NCBI RefSeq assembly: GCF_004217185.1
Contig: NZ_SHKL01000001.1
Coordinates: 4,152,001-4,216,000 of the forward strand
Reading direction: 5' to 3'
From: Pseudonocardia sediminis
Lineage (GTDB): Bacteria > Actinomycetota > Actinomycetes > Mycobacteriales > Pseudonocardiaceae
DNA length: 64,000 bases
In this document: positions 29,663-38,899 of the stretch, piece after piece
How the letters are laid out: every line of letters begins with the position of its first letter
Numbering within the stretch: position 1 is the first letter of the stretch
Notes under the pieces: model-generated
The model's database searches: none
Told to the model about the DNA's origin: nothing
The model's input: the letters and a program-made list of their open reading frames with translations, nothing else
Translations under genes and position numbers: made by a program

Positions 29663-30598
29663 GTGAGCAGATGGCACCCCTCCGCCCTGGACGAGCTGTC
29701 CGGACGATCCGTGCTGGTGACCGGCGCGAACTCCGGGCTCGGCCTGGCCGCGTCGGCGGCGCTGGTCCGGGCCGGGGCGCGGGTGCTGATGGCGGTGCGC
29801 GACCCGGAGCGCGGGCGGGCCGCGATCGACACCCTCCCCGGCGGGCCCGGCACCGCCGAGCTCGTGACGCTCGACCTCGCCGACCTGACGTCGGTGCGCT
29901 TCGCCGCCGCCGACGTCCGTGAACGCACCGGCGACCGCCTCGATGCGCTGCTCAACAACGCCGGCGTGGCGATGGGCCCGCTGCTGCACACGACCGACGG
30001 GTTCGAGCTGCAGATCGGCACCAACCACCTCGGCCCGGCCGCGCTGACCTGGCAGCTGATGCCGGCGCTGCGCGGCGCGGGCGCGCCCGACCGGCCGTCG
30101 CGGGTGGTGACGACGTCGAGCCTCGGGCACCGCAGCGCCGCCCTCGACGTCGACGACCTGGGCTGGGAGCACCGGCGCTACCGGCCGACGGCGGCCTACG
30201 GCGCGTCGAAATTGGCGAACCTGCTCTTCGCCGCCGAGCTGGACCGGCGGCTGCGCCTGTCCGGTGACCCGGTCGTCTCGGTCGCGGCGCATCCCGGCAT
30301 GACCGAGTCCCAGCTGCTGGGCAACGGGCTGCAGCGCGGAGGAAGCCTGGCTGCGCAGCTGTCCCGGCCGCTGGACCGGCTGCTCACCCAGCCCGTGGAG
30401 GACGGCGTCGCACCGCAGCTGGCGGCGCTGGCGTCCCCGGTGCACGGCGGCGACTACCTCGGTCCGACCGGCGTCGGGGAGATCCACGGCCCGCCCGGCC
30501 CGGCGCGTCGCAGCAAGCCGGCGCAGGATCCGGATCTCGCGGCCCGGCTGTGGCGTGTGACCGCCCACGTCACCGGCGTCCGACCCGATCCGGAGTAG
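29663..30598 (+). CDS. Short-chain dehydrogenase (retinol dehydrogenase-like)
   Basis: A 311-residue SDR with [16 protein letters not shown], cofactor-specificity residue region AVRDPERGR (Arg-rich, favouring NADP(H)), [17 protein letters not shown] (catalytic Ser) and YGASKLAN (Tyr-x3-Lys). The C-terminus [20 protein letters not shown] matches the WW-oxidoreductase/retinol dehydrogenase-like group of actinobacteria. The GTG at 29663 is chosen because TAGGGT lies seven bases upstream. It precedes lipA by 23 bp. lipA also has its own -10, so a shared transcript is possible but not required. Confidence 0.86.
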   Translation: MSRWHPSALDELSGRSVLVTGANSGLGLAASAALVRAGARVLMAVRDPERGRAAIDTLPGGPGTAELVTLDLADLTSVRFAAADVRERTGDRLDALLNNAGVAMGPLLHTTDGFELQIGTNHLGPAALTWQLMPALRGAGAPDRPSRVVTTSSLGHRSAALDVDDLGWEHRRYRPTAAYGASKLANLLFAAELDRRLRLSGDPVVSVAAHPGMTESQLLGNGLQRGGSLAAQLSRPLDRLLTQPVEDGVAPQLAALASPVHGGDYLGPTGVGEIHGPPGPARRSKPAQDPDLAARLWRVTAHVTGVRPDPE

Positions 30599-30621
30599 CG
30601 GCCGGGCGTACCGTGTGGGGC

Positions 30622-31626
30622 GTGACTATCGCACCCGAAGGTCGCAAGCTCCTGCGTCTCGAGGTCCGCAACAGCGAGACCCCGATCGAACGCAAGCCGC
30701 CGTGGATCCGCACGAAGGCGCGCACCGGCCCGCAGTACACCGAGCTCAAGAGCCTGGTCCGCTCCGGCGGTCTGCACACGGTGTGCGAGGAGGCCGGCTG
30801 CCCCAACATCTACGAGTGCTGGGAGGACCGGGAGGCGACGTTCCTCATCGGCGGTGAGCAGTGCACCCGCCGTTGTGACTTCTGCCAGATCGACACCGGC
30901 AAGCCCGCCGACCTCGACCGCGACGAGCCCCGCCGCGTCGCCGAGTCGGTGCAGCAGATGGGCCTGCGCTACTCCACCGTCACCGGCGTCGCCCGCGACG
31001 ACCTCGACGACGGCGGCGCCTGGCTCTACGCCGAGACCGTCCGGCAGATCCACGCCCTCAACCCCGGGACCGGCGTCGAGCTGCTGATCCCGGACTTCAA
31101 CTCGATCGACGCACAGCTGGACGAGGTCTTCGACACCCGCCCCGAGGTGCTCGCGCACAACCTGGAGACGGTCCCGCGAATCTTCAAGCGGATCCGGCCG
31201 GCGTTCCGCTACGAGCGCTCGCTCGAGGTCATCACGAAGGCCCGCGCGCAGGGCCTGGTGACGAAGTCCAACCTGATCCTGGGCATGGGCGAGACCCCCG
31301 ACGAGGTCACCGACGCGCTGCAGGACCTGCACGACGCCGGCTGCGAGATCATCACGATCACCCAGTACCTGCGCCCGACCAAGCGCCACCACCCGGTGGA
31401 GCGCTGGGTCAAGCCCGAGGAGTTCGTCGAACACTCGAAGGCGGCCGAGGAGATCGGCTTCGCCGGGGTGATGGCCGGGCCGCTGGTCCGCTCCTCCTAC
31501 CGGGCCGGACGGCTCTACGCCCAGACCGTCGCGCACCGCGGCGAGGAGCTCTCCCCCTCGCTGGCGCACCTGGCCGAGTCCGGTCCCGCCTCGCAGGAGG
31601 CGAGCTCGTTGCTCCCCCGCAGCTGA
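30622..31626 (+). CDS. lipA: Lipoyl synthase
   Basis: A 334-residue radical SAM enzyme that inserts two sulfurs into protein-bound octanoyl groups. Both clusters are visible: the auxiliary cluster [12 protein letters not shown] (Cys55, Cys60, Cys66) and the radical [11 protein letters not shown] (Cys81, Cys85, Cys88). The C-terminal RSSYRAG serine ligand motif is also present. GMGETPDEV and [16 protein letters not shown] are family hallmarks. The GTG at 30622 has TACCGT seven bases upstream. It works after LipB on the SucB lipoyl domains; a hairpin at 31638-31672 ends the transcript. Confidence 0.96.
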   Translation: MTIAPEGRKLLRLEVRNSETPIERKPPWIRTKARTGPQYTELKSLVRSGGLHTVCEEAGCPNIYECWEDREATFLIGGEQCTRRCDFCQIDTGKPADLDRDEPRRVAESVQQMGLRYSTVTGVARDDLDDGGAWLYAETVRQIHALNPGTGVELLIPDFNSIDAQLDEVFDTRPEVLAHNLETVPRIFKRIRPAFRYERSLEVITKARAQGLVTKSNLILGMGETPDEVTDALQDLHDAGCEIITITQYLRPTKRHHPVERWVKPEEFVEHSKAAEEIGFAGVMAGPLVRSSYRAGRLYAQTVAHRGEELSPSLAHLAESGPASQEASSLLPRS

Positions 31627-31637
31627 ATCGTCGCCCG

Positions 31638-31672
31638 ATCGGTGCCCCGGGCCTCTGACCTGGGGCACCGAT
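31638..31672 (+). terminator. Hairpin terminator of lipA
   Basis: A perfect 11-bp stem ATCGGTGCCCC (31638-31648) pairs with 31662-31672. It lies 12 bp after the lipA stop. Confidence 0.7.
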
Positions 31673-31688
31673 GATCACAGCGGACACG

Positions 31689-31694
31689 TAGGCT
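31689..31694 (+). promoter_or_regulatory. Candidate leaderless -10 of the DUF4191 gene
   Basis: TAGGCT lies six bases before the ATG at 31701. Confidence 0.45.
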
Positions 31695-31700
31695 GGACAC

Positions 31701-32438
31701 ATGGCCGGCAAGCCCACCGCGGAAGAGAAGAAGGCGGCGAAGGCGCAGAAGCGCGCCGCGTCGAAGCAGCGTCGTGCGCAGATCTGGCAGGCGTTCCAGA
31801 TGCAGCGGCGAGAGGACAAGCTCCTCATCCCGATCATGCTCGGGGTGTTCCTCGCGCCGATCGTGATCCTGAGCCTGATCGGCTTCCTCTTCTTCGCCTC
31901 CGTCACCGCGTGGACGCTCGCCGTCCTCGGCGTGGCGATCGGCATCATGGCCGCCATCGCGATCTTCGGACGACGCGTGCAGCGCTCGGTCTACACCAAG
32001 GCCGACGGCCAGCCCGGCGCCGCCGGATGGGCGCTGGACAACCTGCGCGGCCAGTGGCGGGTCGCCCAGGGCATCGCCGGCACCACGCACCTCGACGCCG
32101 TGCACCGGGTGATCGGCCGCCCCGGGATCATCTTCGTCGCCGAGGGCGCCCCGCACCGGGTCAAGCAGCTCCTCGCGCAGGAGAAGAAGCGCACCGCCCG
32201 CGTCGCCGGCAAGACCCCGATCTACGACGTCACCGTCGGCCACGAAGAGGGCCAGATCCCGCTCAAGAACCTCCAGAAGCACCTGATGAAGCTCCCCCGC
32301 AACATCACCGCCGCGGAGATGGACACCCTGGAGTCCAAGCTGACGTCCCTGGGCAACCGCAGCGCGGCCCTGCCCAAGGGCCCCATGCCCGCAGGCGCGA
32401 AGATGCGCAGCGTGCAACGCACCGTCCGCCGCCGCTGA
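31701..32438 (+). CDS. DUF4191 membrane protein
   Basis: A 245-residue protein of the actinobacterial DUF4191 family (Rv2219 equivalent). The N-terminus is Lys/Ala/Arg-rich and helical (TAEEKKAAKAQKRAASKQRR). Two adjacent transmembrane helices follow at about 48-72 and 74-94 (PIMLGVFLAPIVILSLIG, AWTLAVLGVAIGIMAA). The cytoplasmic C-terminal part has GRPGIIFVAEGAPHRVKQLL and IPLKNLQKHLMKLPRNI. Function is unknown, but the position between lipA and glnA1 is conserved in actinobacteria. A leaderless start is likely. Confidence 0.9.
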   Translation: MAGKPTAEEKKAAKAQKRAASKQRRAQIWQAFQMQRREDKLLIPIMLGVFLAPIVILSLIGFLFFASVTAWTLAVLGVAIGIMAAIAIFGRRVQRSVYTKADGQPGAAGWALDNLRGQWRVAQGIAGTTHLDAVHRVIGRPGIIFVAEGAPHRVKQLLAQEKKRTARVAGKTPIYDVTVGHEEGQIPLKNLQKHLMKLPRNITAAEMDTLESKLTSLGNRSAALPKGPMPAGAKMRSVQRTVRRR

Positions 32439-32477
32439 CCTCTCTCGCCACCGGCCGGTGACCGCGCCGGTCCAACC

Positions 32478-32525
32478 GCACTCATGGAGCTTTCGTTCGG
32501 CCGGGCCGCACGAATGCGCCGCAAG
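32478..32525. repeat. Family A palindrome, partly degenerate
   Basis: The left arm ACTCATGGAGCTTTCG is identical to that of the copy at 12520. The right arm (CACGAATGCGCC) has diverged and pairs only partly. It lies between the convergent DUF4191 and AbiEi-like genes. Confidence 0.65.
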
Positions 32526-32599
32526 TACGACATCCCGGGGCGGCTCCAGCAGCACGGTGGCGCCGTGAGTGGTTCTGCGCGGCGGCCGGTTCAGCGCGG

Positions 32600-33556
32600 T
32601 CACGGGCGCCAGAGCCCGGCGGTGACGGCCGGCGCCGGCATCGCACCGGCCCGGGCGTGGGCGTCGACCAGTTCCGCCATCGCCGCAGGACGATCGGACC
32701 ACAGTCGGGACGCCATCGTCGGCAGGACGAGGACTCCCGCCGACGCCAGCATCCCGACTTTCTCGACATCGCGTGCCAGCTCCCGAGGCCCCAGGTGGAA
32801 CGCCAGGGACTGGATCTCCCAGGCCAGCCCGACGTCCTCCCAGTAGGCGTCGACCACACCGAGACGTCGACCGTCCCGGGCGTGCAGCGCGACGTTCCAT
32901 GCGGGTGAGGGCAGCCCGGATCGCAGCACCAGGTCGCGGACCCAGGCCTCGGCCGCCGAGCGGACCCCGTCGAGTATCTCGGCCGTCACCCCACGGACGA
33001 GCGCGGTGCGCGGTCGCCGTGGCTCGCTCAGCTCGTCGGTCAGGTCGTCGAGCCGCAGCAAGCCCTTCTGGACGGCGTCGGCGAGCATCGCCCGTACGGT
33101 GTCGGCGTCGTCGGTGCGCGCTGCGGCGTCGACCAGGCATCGAGCCATCGGTGCGACCGGGAAGCCGGCCAGCTCGACCGGCTCGGGCATCCGGGACGTC
33201 CGTGTCACGACCACGAAGTCCCTGCTGGTGACGCGACGGTCTCCGGGCACCAGGACGTGGACCGTGCCGTTCCGGGGCAGCGCCGTCACCCCGTGCAGTC
33301 CGGCACCGCCGACGCCGGTGAGAATTGCGCCCGGGCCCGCGTGCAGCAGCGCCGCACGCCGGTACTGGCGCGGACCTGTGCGCCGCCCGTCGAGCTGCAC
33401 CTGTCCGAGCAGCAGGTTCTTCCACGGCCCACCCGACCGGCAGCGCTGCGCGATCGTCGACGACGAGATCCCGAGTGCGAGCAGCTGGGCCCGGGACGCG
33501 ACACCGTCCGGGAACTGTGCGGCGAGGTACGACGATCGGGCCACGGAACGCGTCAT
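32600..33556 (-). CDS. AbiEi-antitoxin-like protein, second paralog
   Basis: A 318-residue paralog of the protein at 185-1162, sharing QRCRSGGPWKNLLLG, RAALLHAGPGAILTGVGGAGLHG, VHVLVPGDRR, APMARCLVDAA, ILDGVRSAAEAWVRDLVLRSGL and EDVGLAWEIQS. In the C-terminal endonuclease-like region the first paralog has E-I-D, whereas this one has E-I-Q, so the putative acidic/catalytic residue is lost. The ATG at 33556 is preferred; the frame upstream runs through a family A palindrome and is not protein-like. No toxin partner is adjacent. It interrupts the mycobacterial DUF4191-RDD-glnA1 order and sits in a repeat-rich patch. Confidence 0.75.
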   Translation of the reverse strand: MTRSVARSSYLAAQFPDGVASRAQLLALGISSSTIAQRCRSGGPWKNLLLGQVQLDGRRTGPRQYRRAALLHAGPGAILTGVGGAGLHGVTALPRNGTVHVLVPGDRRVTSRDFVVVTRTSRMPEPVELAGFPVAPMARCLVDAAARTDDADTVRAMLADAVQKGLLRLDDLTDELSEPRRPRTALVRGVTAEILDGVRSAAEAWVRDLVLRSGLPSPAWNVALHARDGRRLGVVDAYWEDVGLAWEIQSLAFHLGPRELARDVEKVGMLASAGVLVLPTMASRLWSDRPAAMAELVDAHARAGAMPAPAVTAGLWRP

Positions 33557-33662
33557 GCACCGACCGTGCACCCCGACCGCGCCGGCGCAGCGACGAATCC
33601 TGCATCTGTGGACGCCCGAACCAGGATGTGTACAACGTGCCGCACTGCCGTCAGCCTCGCCG

Positions 33663-33705
33663 TCGTGGCGCTTTCGTGTCGCAACGCAGCACGAAAGCGC
33701 CACGA
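33663..33705. repeat. Family A palindrome, perfect copy
   Basis: A perfect 16-bp stem (33663-33678 with 33690-33705, arm TCGTGGCGCTTTCGTG) and an 11-nt loop. Relative to the 12520 copy, the A in the arm is changed to C with a compensating change in the other arm. The 33557-33910 gap holds this element, a second copy, an 18-bp tandem repeat, and no gene. Confidence 0.8.
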
Positions 33706-33741
33706 GTCCGGTGGCCGGTGCGCGGGGAACGGTGCGCTCCC

Positions 33742-33785
33742 GGAGCTTTCGTGTCGCAGGAGCGCACGAATGCACCGTGAGTGCG
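33742..33785. repeat. Family A palindrome, degenerate copy
   Basis: The arms GGAGCTTTCGTG (33742-33753) and CACGAATGCACC (33765-33776) pair at 10 of 12 positions. Read on the other strand, the element starts GCACTCACGG, like the ends of the other copies. Confidence 0.65.
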
Positions 33786-33810
33786 GTCCGGTGGGGGCGT
33801 GGCCGGGCGA

Positions 33811-33882
33811 GGTGGTGCGACCGGGTGCGGTGGTACGACCGGGTGCGGTGGTACGACCGGGTGCGGTGGGCCGGCCGGGTGC
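33811..33882. repeat. 18-bp tandem repeat, four copies
   Basis: The unit GGTGGTACGACCGGGTGC occurs twice exactly (33829-33846, 33847-33864). It is flanked by one copy with one change (33811-33828) and one with several (33865-33882). It is non-coding, just beyond the stop of the RDD gene. Confidence 0.85.
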
Positions 33883-33910
33883 GGCGCTGGGCCGGCGGCG
33901 GGCGGGTGGG

Positions 33911-34375
33911 TCAGCGGGTGCGGATGACGATGGTGGTGGTGGCGCGGTCGTGCCAGCCGCGGCCGTCGTGGTCGCGGGCCAGGGGCGGGACGACCAGGGC
34001 GATGAGGAACGTCCGCAGGAGTGCTCGCGGCACGCCGACGAAGCGGGCCATGTCGGTCCGGGCGACCCGCAGGCCCAGGGCGACCATCCCGGCGGTCATG
34101 CCGAAGATCGCGGTCGGCAGGACGGTCAGCAGATACCAGACGCCGAGGATCGTCCAGCTGGTGTTCGGCGCACCGAGGGCGTCGACGCCGAGGAAGGCCA
34201 GCGTCAGGAAGTAGGCGATCATCCAGTCGACGAAGATCGCGACGAAGCGACGTCCGAGCGGGGCGGTCGCGTTCACCCCGGACGCGGGCAGACCGAACTT
34301 CTCGCCCGGATGTCCGACGTTCGCGGGTGACCCGGCGGGTGATCCGGGGAGCCAGGACTCGATCCAACGGGCCAT
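33911..34375 (-). CDS. RDD-family membrane protein
   Basis: A 154-residue small membrane protein of the RDD family (Rv2219A equivalent). It starts MARWIESWLPGSPAG. The RDD-like arginine/aspartate signature is APLGRRFVAIFVDWMIAYFL, with the second Arg and Asp in helix 1. Further helices are TILGVWYLLTVLPTAIFGMTAG and VPRALLRTFLIALVVPPL. Function is unknown. The ATG at 34375 has TACGCT seven bases upstream. It is divergent from glnA1 as in mycobacteria, and the 249-bp spacer carries the GlnR operator on the glnA1 side. Confidence 0.87.
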   Translation of the reverse strand: MARWIESWLPGSPAGSPANVGHPGEKFGLPASGVNATAPLGRRFVAIFVDWMIAYFLTLAFLGVDALGAPNTSWTILGVWYLLTVLPTAIFGMTAGMVALGLRVARTDMARFVGVPRALLRTFLIALVVPPLARDHDGRGWHDRATTTIVIRTR

Positions 34376-34529
34376 GCGCTCTAGCGTAGGCGCCGACCCA
34401 GCACCACCGCCGCGGCGGCGATCCCCTGCCGTCGCGACACCACACCCGGTGATCGACTCTGCACGTGGAGGAACGACACGAACGGACGAGTCCGACGGCG
34501 TATGTGACACCGGTCGCGCCGAGGGCCAG

Positions 34530-34583
34530 TTAACGTCCGTGAAACAGTCGGGTGACTGGTGGGCAACACGACGACCTTAGCGT
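34530..34583 (+). promoter_or_regulatory. Four-box GlnR operator and glnA1 -10
   Basis: TTAAC (34530), GAAAC (34541), GTGAC (34552) and GCAAC (34563) are separated by exactly 6 bp each. They match the GlnR pattern gTnAC-n6-GaAAC-n6-gTnAC-n6-GaAAC known from Streptomyces and mycobacteria. The -10 TAGCGT (34578-34583) starts 10 bp after the last box. That position suits an activator covering the -35 region. Confidence 0.75.
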
Positions 34584-34624
34584 CGCCGCCAACCTCCTAT
34601 TGTCGAGTGAAGGAGCCCAAGAGC

Positions 34625-36049
<1,425 letters not shown>

Positions 36050-36083
36050 TCCGCCCCCGCCGCACCGCGGCGTGAACGGACCC

Positions 36084-36115
36084 GGGCCCGGCACCTCTCA
36101 CCAGGTGCCGGGCCC
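36084..36115 (+). terminator. glnA1 terminator
   Basis: A perfect 13-bp stem (36084-36096 with 36103-36115) with a 6-nt loop lies 34 bp after the glnA1 stop. Confidence 0.8.
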
Positions 36116-36176
36116 TCGTCGTCTGCGGCGTCGCGGGAGCGTATCGGGACGCGAGGACGGCTCGTTGGACCTCGTG

Positions 36177-38321
36177 ATGACCGATCAGAGGCAGACGTCG
36201 TCCCGGGTCGACAGACGGGCGGTCGTGCTGACGGTGGCGTCGTTGCTGCTCAGCGCCGGGTTCGTCGCCGTCAGCCTCGCCTACAACCAGGGCCGGCTGA
36301 TCCCACCGCTCGACGACGTCTACATCCATTTGCAGTACGGCCGGCAGCTCGGTCTGGGTGAGGGGTTCCGGTACAACACCGGCGACCCGGTCACGACCGG
36401 CGCGTCGAGCCTGCTCTACGCACTGCTCCTCGGCGCGGCGTGGTTCCTCGGCTTCGAGGGGACGTCCCTGCTCGCCTTCGCGGTCGGGTTCGGCGCGCTG
36501 TGCGCGGCCGCCGCGACGGCCCTGACCTATCTGCTCGGACGCCGGGTCGCCGGGCGGACGGTCGGGACGTGGGCCGGCGTGCTGGTCGTGGTGTCGGGCC
36601 CGCTGCAGTGGGGTGCGGTCAGCGGCATGGAGGTCGGGCTGGTCGCGGCCCTGACCACGGGCGCGGTGTACGCGTTCGCGTGTGAGCAGCCGGGCGGGCG
36701 GTTCCGGGTGACGCCGGTCGTCGCCGCGCTGCTGGCCCTCTCGCGGCCGGAGGGCGTGATCGTCGCGGTCGGGCTGGTCGCGGGCATGGCCTGGGCACTC
36801 GGACGACGGCGGCGCCCGACCTTCGGGACGGCGGCCCTGGCGTCACTACCGGTCCTGGCCGCGCTGGCCCAGCTCGTGTTCTACCGCCTCGCGACCGGGT
36901 CCGCGCAGGCCAACGGCGTCCGGGCCAAGTCCTGGCTCTACCAGGGCGAGCTGATCCAGCCCCTGGAGGTCGCCGACCACACGCTCGCCAACCTGCGGCA
37001 GATGGCCGCGTCGTTGACCGGGCTCTCCGGGCAGGACTTCCTGCCGCCCGCCGCCCTGGTGTTCGCGGTGCTGGGCCTGGCCGCGCTCGGCCTCGGCCCC
37101 CGGACGGGGTGGCGGACGCTCGCCGCCGTGCTCGCGTTCGGTCTCGGCGTCGTGCTCGTCAGCCTGTCGACGCTGATCACCGCGCAGTGGCAGGACCTGC
37201 GCTACGTGCAGCCGTTCGTCCCGTTGCTCCTGCTCCTGGCCGTGATCGGCGTCGATGCCCTGGCCCGCCTCGGCGGCGCTGGGACGGACGACGGGCGTGG
37301 CCGGGCCGTCGTGCTCCACGGACTGCTGACGGTGGCGCTGCTGTTCTCGGTCCTGGCCACCCCCACCTGGGCGCTGCGCCTGGCCCAGCAGGCGACGGCG
37401 ATGCGCGAGGGCCCGGTGACGATCGGGAACTGGCTGGCCGGGAACGTGCCGCCGGGGGCCTCGGTCGCGGTCAACGACGTCGGCGCGGCGGCCTGGTTCG
37501 GCGGGCACCGCACCGTCGACCTGGTCGGGCTCACCACGAACGACATGACACGCCCGTCGCTCAACGGACCCGGGACCCTGTACGAGGCACTGCGCCACAT
37601 GCCGCCCGGACAGCGGCCGGACCACTTCGCGATCTTCGACCGGTGGGGCGGGATCCCGTTCGCCGACCTCGGGCTCGCCGGGGTGCTCGGACCCGAGCCG
37701 GTGATCACGTTCCAGCTCACGTCGCCGCCGCGGCCGATCTCGGCGACGGCCCCGCAGACCTGCCAGATCGACCGGACCTGCGACAAGGTCAGCGTGTGGA
37801 GGGCCGACTGGAGCCTGGCCGGCACCGGCGGGACGCCCGACCGCCCGGTGCCCGGCACCGTCCACGACCAGCTCAACGTCGGCGACCTCGACGACGAGGC
37901 ACGCCACGACTGGACCCCGCACCCGCCGGTCCAGGGACTGCAGCCGGTCAGCAGCGTGGCCCGCACCGTCGTCGCGCCGGGGCGGACGGTCGCCGACAGC
38001 GGGCGCCGCGTCGTCGGCGGGGAGATGTTCACCCTCGACGGCCTCACCCCGGGACGGCCGGTGACGCTGACGAGCCGGGTCGGTCCGGACCCGGAACGGC
38101 TCGACCCCGAGGCCCGGGCGGTCCGGGTGGGCGTCGACGGGCGTCCCGCCGGGCAGTGGGACCTCACCGGGCCGGGCGACGCGACCTGGGTCCAGTCGTC
38201 GTTCGTGATCCCGGCCGAGCTCGTGACGTCACCGCGGATCACCGTCTCGACCGGGCCGTTGCAGGAGTTCCTCGGGCCGTATCCGGCCTACACCGCCTAC
38301 GGCTACTGGGCGAGTCAGTAG
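36177..38321 (+). CDS. GT-C type membrane glycosyltransferase
   Basis: A 714-residue membrane protein with about ten transmembrane helices in the first 420 residues and a large extracytoplasmic C-terminal domain. Soon after helix 1 it has IPPLDDVYIHLQYGRQLGLGEGFRYN (Asp46-Asp47), the acidic loop typical of polyprenyl-phosphate-sugar dependent GT-C enzymes such as AftB-like arabinofuranosyltransferases or mannosyltransferases. This is followed by TGDPVTTGASSLLYALLL, where those enzymes have a similar tract. A role in cell envelope arabinan or glycan synthesis is an inference. The ATG at 36177 is preferred; a GTG directly precedes it. It is an insertion next to glnA1 relative to mycobacteria. 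Confidence 0.8.
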   Translation: MTDQRQTSSRVDRRAVVLTVASLLLSAGFVAVSLAYNQGRLIPPLDDVYIHLQYGRQLGLGEGFRYNTGDPVTTGASSLLYALLLGAAWFLGFEGTSLLAFAVGFGALCAAAATALTYLLGRRVAGRTVGTWAGVLVVVSGPLQWGAVSGMEVGLVAALTTGAVYAFACEQPGGRFRVTPVVAALLALSRPEGVIVAVGLVAGMAWALGRRRRPTFGTAALASLPVLAALAQLVFYRLATGSAQANGVRAKSWLYQGELIQPLEVADHTLANLRQMAASLTGLSGQDFLPPAALVFAVLGLAALGLGPRTGWRTLAAVLAFGLGVVLVSLSTLITAQWQDLRYVQPFVPLLLLLAVIGVDALARLGGAGTDDGRGRAVVLHGLLTVALLFSVLATPTWALRLAQQATAMREGPVTIGNWLAGNVPPGASVAVNDVGAAAWFGGHRTVDLVGLTTNDMTRPSLNGPGTLYEALRHMPPGQRPDHFAIFDRWGGIPFADLGLAGVLGPEPVITFQLTSPPRPISATAPQTCQIDRTCDKVSVWRADWSLAGTGGTPDRPVPGTVHDQLNVGDLDDEARHDWTPHPPVQGLQPVSSVARTVVAPGRTVADSGRRVVGGEMFTLDGLTPGRPVTLTSRVGPDPERLDPEARAVRVGVDGRPAGQWDLTGPGDATWVQSSFVIPAELVTSPRITVSTGPLQEFLGPYPAYTAYGYWASQ

Positions 38322-38338
38322 GGGCCGCGGACACACGT

Positions 38339-38372
38339 CGGCGCCGCCCCGATCGAGACCGGGACGGCGCCG
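38339..38372. terminator. Bidirectional hairpin between convergent genes
   Basis: The arms CGGCGCCG (38339-38346 with 38365-38372), continued by CCCG/CGGG across a mismatch, lie between the glycosyltransferase and GlsB-like stops. Confidence 0.65.
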
Positions 38373-38385
38373 AGGTGAGGTTCTG

Positions 38386-38655
38386 CTAGCGGCCGACCTG
38401 CTTGCGGCCGGTCACCTTGTTGTAGATCACCAGCACGATGATCGCGCCGATGATCGAACCGATCCAGCCGACCGGGCTGAAGCCACGGAGGCCGCCGGTG
38501 ACCAGGCCGAGCAGGAACCCGCCGACGACGGAGCCGAGGATGCCCAGCAGGATCGTGCGCAGGATGCCGATGTTGTCCTTACCGGGCACGACGGCGCGGG
38601 CGATGAAGCCGGCGACCAGCCCGAGGACGATCCATCCGATAATCGTTCCGATCAT
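38386..38655 (-). CDS. GlsB/YeaQ/YmgE-family stress-response membrane protein
   Basis: An 89-residue protein of the transglycosylase-associated (GlsB/YmgE) family: IGTIIGWIVLGLVAGFIARAVVPG, ILRTILLGILGSVVGGFLLGL, VGWIGSIIGAIIVLVIY. It has three hydrophobic helices with Gly-rich packing motifs. Members are small inner-membrane proteins often induced by stress, but their role is unclear. The ATG at 38655 is preceded by GGGGAGAG, a usable RBS, so it is leadered. An inverted repeat and a TACTGT -10 lie upstream. Confidence 0.88.
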   Translation of the reverse strand: MIGTIIGWIVLGLVAGFIARAVVPGKDNIGILRTILLGILGSVVGGFLLGLVTGGLRGFSPVGWIGSIIGAIIVLVIYNKVTGRKQVGR

Positions 38656-38711
38656 GTTTCTCTCCCCTACGTAGCCGGCTCGTGGCCGGATCCGGACAAC
38701 GGAACGATCAT

Positions 38712-38754
38712 GCGAGTGACATGTCCACTCGCGACCCCTGTCTTCCCTACAGTA
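38712..38754 (-). promoter_or_regulatory. Candidate promoter and operator of the GlsB-like gene
   Basis: On the minus strand, TACTGT (38749-38754) could be a -10. Downstream of it lies a 21-bp inverted repeat with arms GCGAGTG/CACTCGC (38712-38732), a possible operator. No convincing -35 is visible. Confidence 0.35.
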
Positions 38755-38899
38755 TCCCCGCTTTCGGGCCGTGGCATGCGCGAACGCGCGCGGCGCACCG
38801 GCCGGGTGACGCGCGCCCCACGTCCGTCCGGAGGACGGTGACCGGCGGACCACCCCTTCCGCCGATGCCGATACCGGGACCGGCGGCCACCATGGGTCC

